Assembly (NCBI RefSeq): GCF_965284335.1
Contig: NZ_OZ260076.1
DNA length: 64,000 nt
DNA from: Tabrizicola_A sp965284335
GTDB lineage: Bacteria; Pseudomonadota; Alphaproteobacteria; Rhodobacterales; Rhodobacteraceae
Direction: 5' to 3' (one strand)
The notes under the pieces are model-generated. The model saw only the letters and a program-made list of their open reading frames with translations, did not search any database and was not told the origin of the DNA. Positions 34,461 to 43,339 of this stretch are shown piece after piece. How positions within the stretch are numbered: the first letter of the stretch is position 1; each line of letters begins with the position of its first letter. A program made the translations under genes and the position numbers.

Positions 34461-34637
34461 TCAAACCTCCACTTTGGAAGCTTGAATCAGAAATCAGCCA
34501 AAATGGGAATCCTGATTGTCCACAGGGCCTAGCCCGGCACGTCGGCAAAGCCCCCGGCCAACCACACAAACCCCAAGCCCAGCGCCATCATCAGCCCCGA
34601 GACAGCCATGAGCCGTGACATCTTGCCAAAGAACATC

Positions 34638-35291
34638 TTACCCAGCACAGCCGATCCGCGCCTCCTCGGCATAGGCGGCCCCTACGGCCGGAAAATCGGC
34701 CTCGGCTGCCTCGTCGCCCGCAAACTCGGCCAAAGCCTCTTGCAAGATCTGGTCAGCCGCCTCGCGGTCCGGCTCGTATAGATCCACCGTGCAGCCCGCG
34801 CGCCCTGTCACCGTGGCATCCACCACCGTATAGGCCGTGTAATAGCCCGGATCATAGGCCTGCACGATCAAAGCCTCTGCGCCCAGATCCAGCGGCGCCT
34901 CAAAGCGGCGATAATGCGTCGAGATCAGCTTGCCCCCCTCAAAAGCGACGGTCCAATCTGACGGGCCCGACAAGGCCACGGGCATCGCGCCCATCAGCGC
35001 ATAGGTGTCCCCTTGAAATCCGGGCTGCCAGTTCATGTCAAACCCGTTCAACGCGGCCAATTCCTCGGGGGTCAGCACCGCATCAAAATCAGGATCAAGC
35101 CCGCGCTCGGCCACAAGGCTCAGCGAAAAGAACTCATCATAGGTCCAGCGCAGCCGCACCCCCTCGGCCCGGCCATCGGGGGCAAAGACCACCTCGATGG
35201 CGGTGTCGATGAAGATATGGGGATGGGCATGGGCGGGCGAAGGCGCCCCAAGCGCCGCAAGACCCGCCAAACCTGCCCAAACCGCCCGCAT
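34638..35291 (-). CDS. DUF1007 family exported protein, partner of NicO transporter
   Basis: 217 residues from ATG 35291 (MRAVWAGLAGLAALGAPSPAHA, signal peptide), followed directly by HPHIFIDTAIEVVF, the DUF1007 hallmark with histidines suited to metal binding. DUF1007 genes commonly sit next to NicO/RcnA-like nickel or cobalt transporters, and here the transporter ATG is one base after this stop. With the transporter broken, this protein has probably lost its partner. Specific metal (Ni, Co or Zn) is not determined. Confidence 0.82.
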   Translation of the reverse strand: MRAVWAGLAGLAALGAPSPAHAHPHIFIDTAIEVVFAPDGRAEGVRLRWTYDEFFSLSLVAERGLDPDFDAVLTPEELAALNGFDMNWQPGFQGDTYALMGAMPVALSGPSDWTVAFEGGKLISTHYRRFEAPLDLGAEALIVQAYDPGYYTAYTVVDATVTGRAGCTVDLYEPDREAADQILQEALAEFAGDEAAEADFPAVGAAYAEEARIGCAG

Positions 35292-35422
35292 CCTGCCCTT
35301 GTTCCTTGGCTGACTGAAACTGCCCAGCGGTCTTATCACGCCCCGGGCAGGGGCGAAAAGCCGAAGTCAGGCAGGCTGCAAAAAGCCGCGCATCAGAGGG
35401 GCGTCTGGTGGGGTAAGAACCG

Positions 35423-35463
35423 CCCCGCCCCTTGGCGGGGGAAACGCTCTAGTCGAGCGTTTT
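35423..35463. repeat. Intergenic double-hairpin element (copy 1)
   Basis: A CCCCGCC-CCTT-GGCGGGG hairpin (35423-35440) is followed at once by AAACGCTC-TAGTC-GAGCGTTT (35442-35462). A similar pair (GC-rich hairpin plus AAAACGCTCC/GGAGCGTTTT) occurs at 57792-57836 after the creatinase gene. Shared sequence and order suggest a dispersed repeat or a common type of transcript end. Confidence 0.55.
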
Positions 35464-35828
35464 CAGGTTTGACCGCCCGCGAACACTTTCGCGGGCCGGG
35501 GAGGGCCGAACGCCTGCCACAAGCGCCCCTTGGCCCGGAATCAAGGGCATCCCCCATGGCCTGCAATTCGCGATGCCAGTGCAACCCGCCCCCCCTTGGC
35601 CCGGAATCAAGGCGCGAATGCGCCGCCGGGCCGCGCCCGACCTCCCCCCGGGAGGGCGCGTTTGCAACGGTGGCCAGCAGAAATCCGGTGGGAGGAGTTG
35701 AGAGATAAAGTGCCTAGAACAAGCGCCGGCGCGCCATCCCGAGGTCGGTCGCGGCCCTGTGGCGTGATTGGTGAGGGATGAATTTCAGACCTGTGGTTGG
35801 CCACCCGCGAGGTGCCACGCTGATCCTG
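35464..35828. other. Non-coding GC-rich region with short repeats
   Basis: No gene was recognised. The stretch contains hairpin-forming CCCGCGAACACTTTCGCGGG (35477-35496), and the sequence CTTGGCCCGGAATCAAGG occurs twice (about 35528 and 35594). Open frames here consist of Pro/Arg-rich translations without ribosome-binding sites. Confidence 0.5.
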
Positions 35829-36497
35829 TCAGTTGAACCGCGTCGCATCCGACATATCCAGTTCCGCGCATTTTCTGCTATCAGACAAGTTGGACAAGAC
35901 GGTCCCGTCCAGACTTTCGTATTCTATGCCAAGGCACAGACTCCGAAGCCGGCTCTTGGCGGTTTCACCAAAGGTCGCGCGCCATTCAGGACTTGTGTAG
36001 TCTTCATCCGGAAAGCTGATAAGGCTGAATTCCTCATTGGGTCCATAATGGGCACCCAACCAAGGCCAGTTTACATACACTGCCCTGTCCGCCTTCTCTT
36101 GTCCCGAAAGCTGCCGAACATGGTCATTGATACCCGTAAGGCCGAGAAAATCGTAAAGGCTGATGCCATCAGCAGTCTCACCATCACCATATCTCAACCA
36201 AAGGGTCTCGCCACCTTCATCCTTGTAACCAATTGTGACGGATTTAATCCGTGCAGGCCCATAGCCGATGTTCTTTGTATAGAGACCCCATCGCTCAAGA
36301 CTGTTCGATCTATACTCGTTCACCAACAATGGCCTGATCTTGAGGCTTTCAAGTCTTTCCGTTTGACGAATTGCCTCTGACCCAAGGTAAACGCCGTAAA
36401 GACCCAAAGCAGAACTTATGATTGCCGAGATTCCGCCGATAATCACGGACGCAACAAGCAACTTGATTTCAAACCGGCGAAACTGGCCATCATCCAT
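35829..36497 (-). CDS. Hypothetical protein with one N-terminal membrane helix
   Basis: 222 residues. One membrane helix near residues 10-40 (FEIKLLVASVIIGGISAIISSALGLYGVYLG) anchors a soluble C-terminal part of about 180 residues without a recognised family. It contains RPLLVNEYRSNSLERWGLYTKNIGYGPARI, reminiscent of small membrane-tethered beta-sandwich domains found in many uncharacterised proteins. ATG 36497 overlaps the TGA of parE (TGATG), so translation may be coupled. Base composition is clearly lower in GC than parE, suggesting later acquisition. Confidence 0.62.
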   Translation of the reverse strand: MDDGQFRRFEIKLLVASVIIGGISAIISSALGLYGVYLGSEAIRQTERLESLKIRPLLVNEYRSNSLERWGLYTKNIGYGPARIKSVTIGYKDEGGETLWLRYGDGETADGISLYDFLGLTGINDHVRQLSGQEKADRAVYVNWPWLGAHYGPNEEFSLISFPDEDYTSPEWRATFGETAKSRLRSLCLGIEYESLDGTVLSNLSDSRKCAELDMSDATRFN

Positions 36498-38452
36498 CAC
36501 ACATCCAACTCCTCCACAAACCGCGCATTCTCTTGAATATACTGGAACCGCAGCTCCGGCTTTTTGCCCATCAGCCGTTCCACCAAATCCCCCGTCATCC
36601 CCGGCTCATCGTCGTCAATCGACACCCTAATCAGCTTGCGGGTGGCGGGGTTCATCGTGGTGTCTTTCAGGTCCTTGGCATCCATCTCGCCAAGCCCCTT
36701 AAACCGCTGCACATCAATCTTGCCCTTGCCGCCTAGGCCCTTTTTCAACCACAGCTCTTTTTCCGCATCATCCGACACATAAAGCCGCTTGGCCCCTTGG
36801 GTCAGCCGGTAAAGCGGCGGGCAGGCGAGGTAGAGATGGCCCTTGTCGATCATCGGGCGCATCTGGGTGAAGAAAAACGTCATCAAAAGCGACGCGATAT
36901 GGGCGCCGTCCACATCGGCATCGGTCATGATGATGATCTTGTCATAGCGCAGATCATCCACCTTGAACCGCGTGCCCATCTGCACGCCCAAAGCCTCGCA
37001 AATGTCACGGATTTCGGCATTGTCGCCGATCTTGTTGGACGCTGCCCCCAGCACGTTCAGGATTTTCCCACGCAGCGGCAAAAGCGCCTGCGTCTCGCGG
37101 TTGCGCGCGGCCTTGGCAGAGCCTCCGGCGCTGTCGCCTTCGACGAGGAAAAGCTCCGTCCCCTCGCGGTTCTTGGCGCTGCAATCGGCCAATTTCCCCG
37201 GCAGGCGCAGCTTTTTCGTCGCCGTCTTGCGCTGGGTTTCCTTTTCTTGGCGGCGCTTTAGCCGTTCCTCGGCGCGCAAGACCAGAAAGTCCAGAATCGC
37301 GCCCGCCGATTTCGGGTCAGAAACCAGCCAATTGTCGAAATGGTCACGCACCGCGTTTTCCACCCATTTCGCGGCCTCTTCCGTGGCCAGCCGGTCCTTG
37401 GTTTGCCCCACAAACTGCGGCTCGCGCACGAAAACCGAGATCAGCGCACAGCCCCCGGTCAGCATGTCGTCGCGGGTGATCAGCTCGGCCTTGCGGTTTT
37501 TCGAGAGTTCGCCATAGGCGCGAATGCCTTTCAGGATCGCAGACCAAAAGCCAAATTCATGCGTGCCGCCCTCGGGCGTCGGCACGGTGTTGGTGTAAGA
37601 CTGGATGAACCCATCGCGCACCGGCGACCAGTTGATCGCCCATTCGACCGACCCCGGAACCCCGAATTTTTCCTGAAACTGCACCTTGCCCGCAAAGGGG
37701 CGGTCAGCATAGGTCGTTGTTTTCTCAAGCGTATCCGACAGATAATCGGCCAGACCGCCGGGGAAGTGAAACACCGCCTCTTGCGGCATATCGCCATCGG
37801 GAATGGCCGATTTCCAGCGAATTTCCACGCCCGAGAACAGATAGGCCTTGGACCGCGCCATTTTCATCAGACGGGCGGGCTTGAACTGATGCGATCCGAA
37901 AATCTGCGCATCGGGGTGGAATGTCACCGTGGTGCCGCGCCGGTTCGGCGCCGCGCCGATCTTCTGGATGGGGCCCAAAGGTTTGCCGCGCGAAAAAGAC
38001 TGCTGGAACAGCTCTTTGTTCTTGGCAACCTCGACCACCATGCTGTCAGACAGCGCGTTCACCACCGACGAGCCGACACCATGCAAGCCGCCCGATGTCT
38101 CATAGGCCTTGCCGTTGAACTTGCCCCCCGAATGGAGCGTGCAAAGAATGACCTCCAGCGCCGATTTGTCGGGAAACTTCGGATGCGGGTCCACCGGGAT
38201 GCCGCGGCCATTGTCGCGGATGGTCAGGGAGCCGTCGGCGTTCAGCTCCACCTCGATCCGGGTGGCATGGCCCGCCACCGCCTCGTCCATCGAGTTATCA
38301 AGGATCTCGGCCGCCAAATGATGATAGGCGCGCTCATCAATGCCGCCAATATACATGCCGGGGCGCAGGCGAACGGCTTCTAACGGCTCCAAGACCTCGA
38401 TGCTGCTGGCGTCATAGGTCTGGTCATTGTTGGACAAAAGGTCACTTGGCAT
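36497..38452 (-). CDS. parE: DNA topoisomerase IV subunit B
   Basis: 651 residues. It forms the ATPase subunit of topoisomerase IV, which separates linked daughter chromosomes with ParC. The GHKL ATPase shows RPGMYIGG, EILDNSMDEAVAGHA and GLHGVGSSVVNALS; the TOPRIM domain has LFLVEGDSAGGSAK and the acidic IMTDADVDGAHI; the C-terminal end is QRFKGLGEMDAKDL. The length and ParE-type N-terminus (YDASSIEVLEPLEAVRLRPGMYIGG) favour ParE over GyrB. parC is not in the window. A small membrane-anchored protein gene overlaps the stop. Confidence 0.95.
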   Translation of the reverse strand: MPSDLLSNNDQTYDASSIEVLEPLEAVRLRPGMYIGGIDERAYHHLAAEILDNSMDEAVAGHATRIEVELNADGSLTIRDNGRGIPVDPHPKFPDKSALEVILCTLHSGGKFNGKAYETSGGLHGVGSSVVNALSDSMVVEVAKNKELFQQSFSRGKPLGPIQKIGAAPNRRGTTVTFHPDAQIFGSHQFKPARLMKMARSKAYLFSGVEIRWKSAIPDGDMPQEAVFHFPGGLADYLSDTLEKTTTYADRPFAGKVQFQEKFGVPGSVEWAINWSPVRDGFIQSYTNTVPTPEGGTHEFGFWSAILKGIRAYGELSKNRKAELITRDDMLTGGCALISVFVREPQFVGQTKDRLATEEAAKWVENAVRDHFDNWLVSDPKSAGAILDFLVLRAEERLKRRQEKETQRKTATKKLRLPGKLADCSAKNREGTELFLVEGDSAGGSAKAARNRETQALLPLRGKILNVLGAASNKIGDNAEIRDICEALGVQMGTRFKVDDLRYDKIIIMTDADVDGAHIASLLMTFFFTQMRPMIDKGHLYLACPPLYRLTQGAKRLYVSDDAEKELWLKKGLGGKGKIDVQRFKGLGEMDAKDLKDTTMNPATRKLIRVSIDDDEPGMTGDLVERLMGKKPELRFQYIQENARFVEELDV

Positions 38453-38521
38453 CGGGCTGCTCTTTTCTTGGGTCAGCCAGCATTAGACCATTTTGCAGGG
38501 GCTGTCCGCAAGATGTTGGGG

Positions 38522-38890
38522 TCAGCCCCGCTGCCGCAGCCATTCGGCCAATTCGCCCTCATCCAAAAGCCGCTGCGCTGCGCGGATGATGACGGGGCCG
38601 ATTTCGGTGGCGGCAAAGCGTGCGGGAATGCCGTTGGCTTCCAAGCAGATTTGCAGCGCTCGGTAGGCGGTGCGTTTGTTGGCATCGTTGAAGCAATGGC
38701 CCTGCACGATGGCCACGGCATAAGCGGCGGCCAAATCATAGGCGTCGGCAATCATGCCATAGACGATCCGGTTGTCTACCCGCGCCAAAGCGCCTTCAAG
38801 CGATTTGTCCAAGGCAAGTCCGGCCAGTTCGCCAGGGTTGAGAACCTCGTCGTGGATGTCCACGACAAGGTCTACCGTCAGGACAAACAT
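38522..38890 (-). CDS. doc: Doc-family toxin (Fic fold)
   Basis: 122 residues, the usual size of Doc. The Fic active-site motif appears as HCFNDANKRTA (H-x-F-x-D-x-N-K-R), the variant used by Doc kinases that phosphorylate elongation factor EF-Tu. It is preceded after 3 bases by a Phd-type antitoxin gene on the same strand, so this is a complete type II toxin-antitoxin pair. The genes are transcribed toward the fixed 5' side of parE. Confidence 0.9.
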   Translation of the reverse strand: MFVLTVDLVVDIHDEVLNPGELAGLALDKSLEGALARVDNRIVYGMIADAYDLAAAYAVAIVQGHCFNDANKRTAYRALQICLEANGIPARFAATEIGPVIIRAAQRLLDEGELAEWLRQRG

Positions 38891-38893
38891 GGC

Positions 38894-39145
38894 TTACTTG
38901 TCCCGCAAATAGTCAAGAACCGGCTGGGCAGTCTCTCGGGTACGGGCCAGAAGGTCGCGCAGCGCTTCGCGGGTCAGCGGCGTCACCGGTTCAACTTGCG
39001 AAACGGTCTCCGCCGGCACCAGATACCCCACCAAGGCCGAATTCTTCAGGATCGCCACTGGCTTGCCATTGGCGCGGTCCAGCACCTTTTGCGGCTCACG
39101 CAATTCGGTCATTGTGCAGATCTGCGGCGTGGCAAGGCGGGTCAT
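38894..39145 (-). CDS. Phd/YefM-type antitoxin
   Basis: 83 residues from ATG 39145 (MTRLATPQICTMTELREPQ). The N-terminal Phd/YefM DNA-binding fold includes EPQKVLDRANGKPVAILKNSALVGYLVPAE, and the C-terminal part should wrap the Doc toxin. Such antitoxins also repress their own promoter; the AT-rich stretch at about 39155-39190 just upstream, rich in TATAT/ATGCAT elements, is the likely operator. The ORF can be read further upstream to 39193 but without support. Confidence 0.85.
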   Translation of the reverse strand: MTRLATPQICTMTELREPQKVLDRANGKPVAILKNSALVGYLVPAETVSQVEPVTPLTREALRDLLARTRETAQPVLDYLRDK

Positions 39146-39236
39146 GGGCGGGCTCCGAGTTAAATATGCATTCTGATATACACTGACGTGCACAAAAAAT
39201 CAAGCGCGCCCCCGCCAAAGGCTGCGCCTGCGCGGC

Positions 39237-39896
39237 TTATGCCGGTTCCGCCAGCCGCCCTGCCCACATCTTCTGAAACGCCGGGCGCGCCTGACAGCGC
39301 GCGACCCACGCGCTCACGGCGGGAAACTCGGCCAACAGCGTCGGGTGCGGCTGTGCATAGCGCACACATTCCTCGGCGATAATATCGGCCACCGTAAAGC
39401 GCCCGGCCACCAGCCAGTCTTGCGTGGCCAGATGCGCGTTCAGCCGGGCCAAGGGGCGGCGCAGCGCCTCGGCCGCCTTGGCCACACGCGCGGCCCCTTC
39501 GGCGGCCTTGTCCTGCCCTTGGGTCAGGGCCAGCATGATCTCCAGCGCCGGGCCTTCGATGGCACTGGTGGCAAACAGCGCCCATTGCTCCATCAGCGCG
39601 GTTTCCGCGTCATTGGCGGGGGCAATCGGCCCCCCGGCGCGGCGCACGATGTGCAAGGTGATGGCCAGACTTTCGGTCAGAACCAGATCGCCCTCTACCA
39701 TCGCCGGGATCTGCCCCATCGGGTTCACCGCCAAAAAGCTGGGCGAGGCGGTGTTCTCAGGCGCATCCGCTGCGGCAGAATCGGCCAGCCGATAGGCTTG
39801 GATGATCGGCACATGCGCAAAGGCAAGCCCGGTTTCAAACAGCGCCCAAAGGGGCCTTGTCGCGCGCGAGCGGTAGCAGCCGTAGAGCGTCAGCAT
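39237..39896 (-). CDS. Glutathione S-transferase family protein
   Basis: 219 residues from ATG 39896 (MLTLYGCYRSRATRP). The N-terminal thioredoxin-like domain has the typical YGCYRSRATRPLWALFE start with a Ser or Tyr candidate catalytic residue and VNPMGQIPAMVEGDLVLTESLAI (cis-Pro and glutathione-binding Glu-Ser). The C-terminal helical domain carries RFTVADIIAEE. Probably a cytosolic detoxification enzyme; substrate unknown. It is monocistronic and divergent from the polyphosphate kinase gene. Confidence 0.88.
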   Translation of the reverse strand: MLTLYGCYRSRATRPLWALFETGLAFAHVPIIQAYRLADSAAADAPENTASPSFLAVNPMGQIPAMVEGDLVLTESLAITLHIVRRAGGPIAPANDAETALMEQWALFATSAIEGPALEIMLALTQGQDKAAEGAARVAKAAEALRRPLARLNAHLATQDWLVAGRFTVADIIAEECVRYAQPHPTLLAEFPAVSAWVARCQARPAFQKMWAGRLAEPA

Positions 39897-40153
39897 AAGC
39901 AACACCTATGTGTTAAGGGGTGATACGCGGGACAGCCTAGGCCAGTGCTGACCAGAGCGAAAGCCCCGGCAACCGCCGCCCCCATCCGCGGCTGTCATCG
40001 TCTGGCCAAGTGAAAACCCGACATAGCTCTGCGACCGAAGGGCAACGCTTGGCGCAAAATCCACATCTGCGGCGCGGAATTTTGATACGGATCAAGGCAA
40101 GGGAAAACGGGGCGGTCCTTTGTGACCCGGTCTCGTGAAACAAGGAATCGCCC

Positions 40154-41164
40154 ATGGACCAGCCCACCGCATCGCAGGCCCAGTTGCCGACCGAATTGGC
40201 CAGCGCCTCCAAAACCGCCTCAAACAGCTTGGATGCGACCACGGCATTGGCCGAACCCACCGCCCATTCGGGCGCGGGCGAGGGCCTGACCGGCCCGCGT
40301 CAGTTTCCCGCCCTAAGCCCGGATGCCATTCGGCAAGTCTTTGAATCCGGCAAATATCCCTATGGCCGCCCACTTGGCCGCGCCCCTTATGAGGAAGAAA
40401 AAGCCAAGCTTCAGGCCGAGCTTTTGAAGGTGCAGATCTGGGCGCAAGAGACGGGGCAGAAATTCGTCATCCTGATGGAAGGCCGTGATGCCGCCGGCAA
40501 GGGCGGCACGATCAAACGCTTTATGGAGCATCTGAACCCCCGCTATGCCCGCGTCTGCGCGCTGACAAAACCGTCAGACGTGGAAAAGGGCCAATGGTTT
40601 TTCCAACGCTATTTCGCCCATCTGCCGACAGCGGGGGAAATGGTGTTTTATGACCGCTCTTGGTATAACCGCGCCGGGGTGGAGCGGGTGATGGGGTTCT
40701 GTTCCCCTGCCGAATACCTTGAATTCATGCGCCAAGCGCCCGAGGTTGAACGCATGTTGGTGCGTTCGGGCATCAGGCTTTACAAATACTGGTTTTCCGT
40801 CACCCGCGAAGAGCAGCGCGCGCGCTTCAAGGCCCGCGAAACCGACCCATTAAAGATGTGGAAGCTTTCGCCCATCGACAAGGCGTCCTTGGACAAATGG
40901 GACGATTACACCGAGGCGAAAGAGGCGATGTTTTTCTACACCGACACCGCCGATGCGCCTTGGGTCATCGTGAAATCCAACGACAAAAAACGCGCCCGGC
41001 TGAACTGCATGAAGCATTTCCTGTCCACCATCGACTATCCGAACAAGGATTACGAGGTGGTGGGGGCGCCCGACCCCTTGATCGTCGGCCGCGCCAGTCA
41101 GGTCTTGCAAGGTGCCGGGCATATTCTCGACGCCGCCCAGCACCCGGCCATTCGGCAGGCGTAA
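40154..41164 (+). CDS. ppk2: Polyphosphate kinase 2 (PPK2)
   Basis: 336 residues. The enzyme transfers phosphate between polyphosphate and nucleotides. Walker A EGRDAAGKGGTIKRF, Walker B/lid YDRSWYNRAGVERVMGF, and KLSPIDKASLDKWDDYTEAKEAMF identify the class. The first 50 residues (Ala/Ser/Thr-rich) are extra relative to the core and probably disordered. It may regenerate GTP or ATP from stored polyphosphate. No ppk1 or ppx is adjacent. Confidence 0.93.
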   Translation: MDQPTASQAQLPTELASASKTASNSLDATTALAEPTAHSGAGEGLTGPRQFPALSPDAIRQVFESGKYPYGRPLGRAPYEEEKAKLQAELLKVQIWAQETGQKFVILMEGRDAAGKGGTIKRFMEHLNPRYARVCALTKPSDVEKGQWFFQRYFAHLPTAGEMVFYDRSWYNRAGVERVMGFCSPAEYLEFMRQAPEVERMLVRSGIRLYKYWFSVTREEQRARFKARETDPLKMWKLSPIDKASLDKWDDYTEAKEAMFFYTDTADAPWVIVKSNDKKRARLNCMKHFLSTIDYPNKDYEVVGAPDPLIVGRASQVLQGAGHILDAAQHPAIRQA

Positions 41165-41173
41165 ATCGCGGGC

Positions 41174-43027
41174 TCAACCGGGGTTGAAATAGCCGTGGAT
41201 CGTCTCGGCCAAACCTTGTGAGATGCCCTCCACCGCCATCAGATCGGGCACCCCGGCCCGGCTGACCGCCTTGGCCGAGCCGAAATGCGCCAAAAGCGCC
41301 CGTTTGCGGCCCGCGCCCACGCCCGGAATGTCATCCAAAGGCGTGGCCGACACCGCCTTGGCCCGCTTGGCGCGATGCGCGCCATTGGCCCAGCGGTGCG
41401 CCTCATCGCGCAGGCGCTGGATGAAATACAAAACCGGATCATTGCGCGGCAGCGCCATGGGCGGCAGGCCGTCGCGGTGGAATTCCTCCTTGCCCGCGTC
41501 GCGGTCGATCCCCTTGGCCACCCCGATCAGCGCCACATCCTCGACGCCCAATTCCGCCAGCACCCCCGCCACGGCCGAGACCTGCCCCGCGCCACCGTCG
41601 ATCAGCAAGAGATCAGGCCACATGCCGGAATTGCGATCCGGATCTTCTTTCAACAGCCGCTCGAACCGCCGCGTCAGCACCTCGCGCATCATGCCGAAAT
41701 CGTCGCTGTTGGCGCCTGCATCCGAGCGGATGTTGAACTTGCGATACTGGCTTTTCAAAAACCCCTCGGCCCCAGCCACGATCATGCCGCCGACGGCATC
41801 CGACCCTTGGATATGCGCGTTGTCATACACCTCAATCCGGGTGGGCGGCGCGTCGAGATCAAAGGCATCGGCCAGCCCCTGCAACAGCTTGTTCTGCGTC
41901 GCCGATTCCGACATGCGCCGGGCCAGGCTTTCGCGGGCATTGCGGGCGGCGTTTTCGACAAGCTCCGCCTTTTCCCCGCGCTGCGGCACCGCCAATTCCA
42001 CCTTGCGCCCCGCCCGTGCCGACAGGGCCTCGGCCACCAGATCGGGGTTTTCGACGGGATGCGACAGAAGAACCAGCCGGGGCGGCTCTTTGTCGTCGTA
42101 AAACTGGGTCAGAAACGCCTCAAGGATTTCCGGCTCTTCCGCCCCTGCCCCGGTTTTGGGATAGAAATCGCGGTTGCCCCATGACTGATTGGCGCGAATA
42201 AAGAACACCTGAACACAGGCCTGCCCATGATCCAGATGCAGCGCCACCACATCCGCCTCGGCCACGCCTTGGGGGTTGATGCCTTGGCTCTGCTGCACCT
42301 GCGTCAGCGCCTTGATCCGGTCACGCAAGGCGGCGGCGCGTTCAAACTCCATCGCCTCGGAAGCCTCGGCCATCTCGCGCGCCAGATTGGCCTGCACGGC
42401 GGTGGATTTGCCATCCAAAAACCGCTCGGCATCCTCGACCAGCGCGCCATAGGCCACCTCATCCACCCGGCCCACACAAGGCGCGGCACAACGCTTGATC
42501 TGGAATTGCAAACAAGGGCGCGTGCGGCTGGCAAACATGCTGTCACTGCAATTGCGCAAGAGAAACACCTTTTGCAGCTGGTTCAGCGTGCGATTGACCG
42601 CGCCCGCACTGGCAAAGGGGCCAAAATACCGCCCCGCCTCTTTCTTGGCGCCCCGGTGCTTTTTCAACTGCGGAAAAGCATGTTCGCGGCTGATCAGAAT
42701 ATTGGGAAAGGATTTGTCGTCGCGCAAAAGCACGTTGTAGCGCGGCTTCAACTGCTTGATGAGGTTCTGTTCCAACAACAGCGCCTCAAGTTCCGTCCGC
42801 GTGGTCAGGAACATCATCGAATGGGTTTCATGGATCATCCGCGCAATCCGCGCCGAATGGCCCGAGGGGCGCGCATAATTCGACACCCGCGCCTTGAGGT
42901 TCCGCGCCTTGCCCACATACAAGACCTCGGACGCGGCATTCAGCATCCGATACACCCCCGGACTGCCATCCAGCGTGCGCAGATAATCTTGAATAAGCTC
43001 ATGCCCGGTGAGGGGTGCCGCGCTCAT
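41174..43027 (-). CDS. uvrC: Excinuclease ABC subunit C
   Basis: 617 residues from ATG 43027 (MSAAPLTGHELIQDYLR); a GTG at 43039 is the alternative. UvrC makes both incisions in nucleotide excision repair. The GIY-YIG nuclease (GVYRMLNAASEVLYVGKARNLKARVSNY), UVR motif, RNase-H-like C-terminal nuclease (IEVYDNAHIQGSDAVGGMIV, LLIDGGAGQVS) and tandem HhH (IPGVGAGRKRALLAHFGSAKAVSRAG) are in order. The 312-base gap upstream must contain its promoter. Confidence 0.96.
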   Translation of the reverse strand: MSAAPLTGHELIQDYLRTLDGSPGVYRMLNAASEVLYVGKARNLKARVSNYARPSGHSARIARMIHETHSMMFLTTRTELEALLLEQNLIKQLKPRYNVLLRDDKSFPNILISREHAFPQLKKHRGAKKEAGRYFGPFASAGAVNRTLNQLQKVFLLRNCSDSMFASRTRPCLQFQIKRCAAPCVGRVDEVAYGALVEDAERFLDGKSTAVQANLAREMAEASEAMEFERAAALRDRIKALTQVQQSQGINPQGVAEADVVALHLDHGQACVQVFFIRANQSWGNRDFYPKTGAGAEEPEILEAFLTQFYDDKEPPRLVLLSHPVENPDLVAEALSARAGRKVELAVPQRGEKAELVENAARNARESLARRMSESATQNKLLQGLADAFDLDAPPTRIEVYDNAHIQGSDAVGGMIVAGAEGFLKSQYRKFNIRSDAGANSDDFGMMREVLTRRFERLLKEDPDRNSGMWPDLLLIDGGAGQVSAVAGVLAELGVEDVALIGVAKGIDRDAGKEEFHRDGLPPMALPRNDPVLYFIQRLRDEAHRWANGAHRAKRAKAVSATPLDDIPGVGAGRKRALLAHFGSAKAVSRAGVPDLMAVEGISQGLAETIHGYFNPG

Positions 43028-43339
43028 GCCCAAAAGCACCTTTCAGTTACATCGATTCTTGGCCCTTGGCTGCAATGATAAAGGACCAAGAGCAAGAGGG
43101 AAGAAGTCCACCGTTTCTGTGGATAACTTTGCGGAGAAGTTTTCACGAGCCCCGAATTTCCCTTGTTTTGCAAACGCCACAACGACATGCCTATTTTTTA
43201 GGCAGTTTTTCAAGACATTGATTTCAAAGGAAATAATTTAATGCCCCCGGCAAATCTCTGAAAAATCAGGACAATTTGTAACGCTTGTGTGAACGGCGCG
43301 GCCAAAGTGGACAACTTTTTGCCGAGATCACCCCAAAGC
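43028..43339. other. Intergenic region upstream of uvrC
   Basis: This gap is AT-richer than the surroundings (for example AAGGAAATAATTTAATGCC near 43228). No credible coding frame or RNA was found; small plus-strand frames lack support. It should contain the uvrC promoter on the minus strand and the 3' flank of the SDR gene. Confidence 0.4.

Larger units (their letters stand above)
33690..34528 (-). mobile_element. IS5-family (IS427-like) insertion sequence
   Basis: An 839-bp element with terminal inverted repeats GGCCTGTGGACAATCA (left) and its near-perfect complement at the right end (one mismatch), flanked on both sides by CTAG (33686-33689 and 34529-34532). A short YTAR-type target duplication and two overlapping transposase frames are typical of the IS427 group. 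It lies inside the NicO-type transporter gene. Confidence 0.88.
32780..34636 (-). pseudogene. NicO-family nickel/cobalt transporter interrupted by IS5-family element
   Basis: The 5' part (ATG 34636, MFFGKMSRLMAVSGLMM to FADVPG, 35 codons) lies right after the DUF1007 stop, and the 3' part (33685 to 32780, beginning LLEQQRQVQGALAGA) continues on the other side of an 839-bp IS. The 3' part keeps the NicO hallmarks: GFLHAAGPGHGKLLIGGYG, a His-rich cytoplasmic loop (HGHSHHHHDHHAQAHHADAHH) and GIAMRPCSGALFLLILTWQLG. Both parts are in the same frame, but joining them over one CTAG leaves an in-frame TAG, so the gene is inactive, and simple IS loss would not fully restore it unless the junction is read differently. 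Confidence 0.85.
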
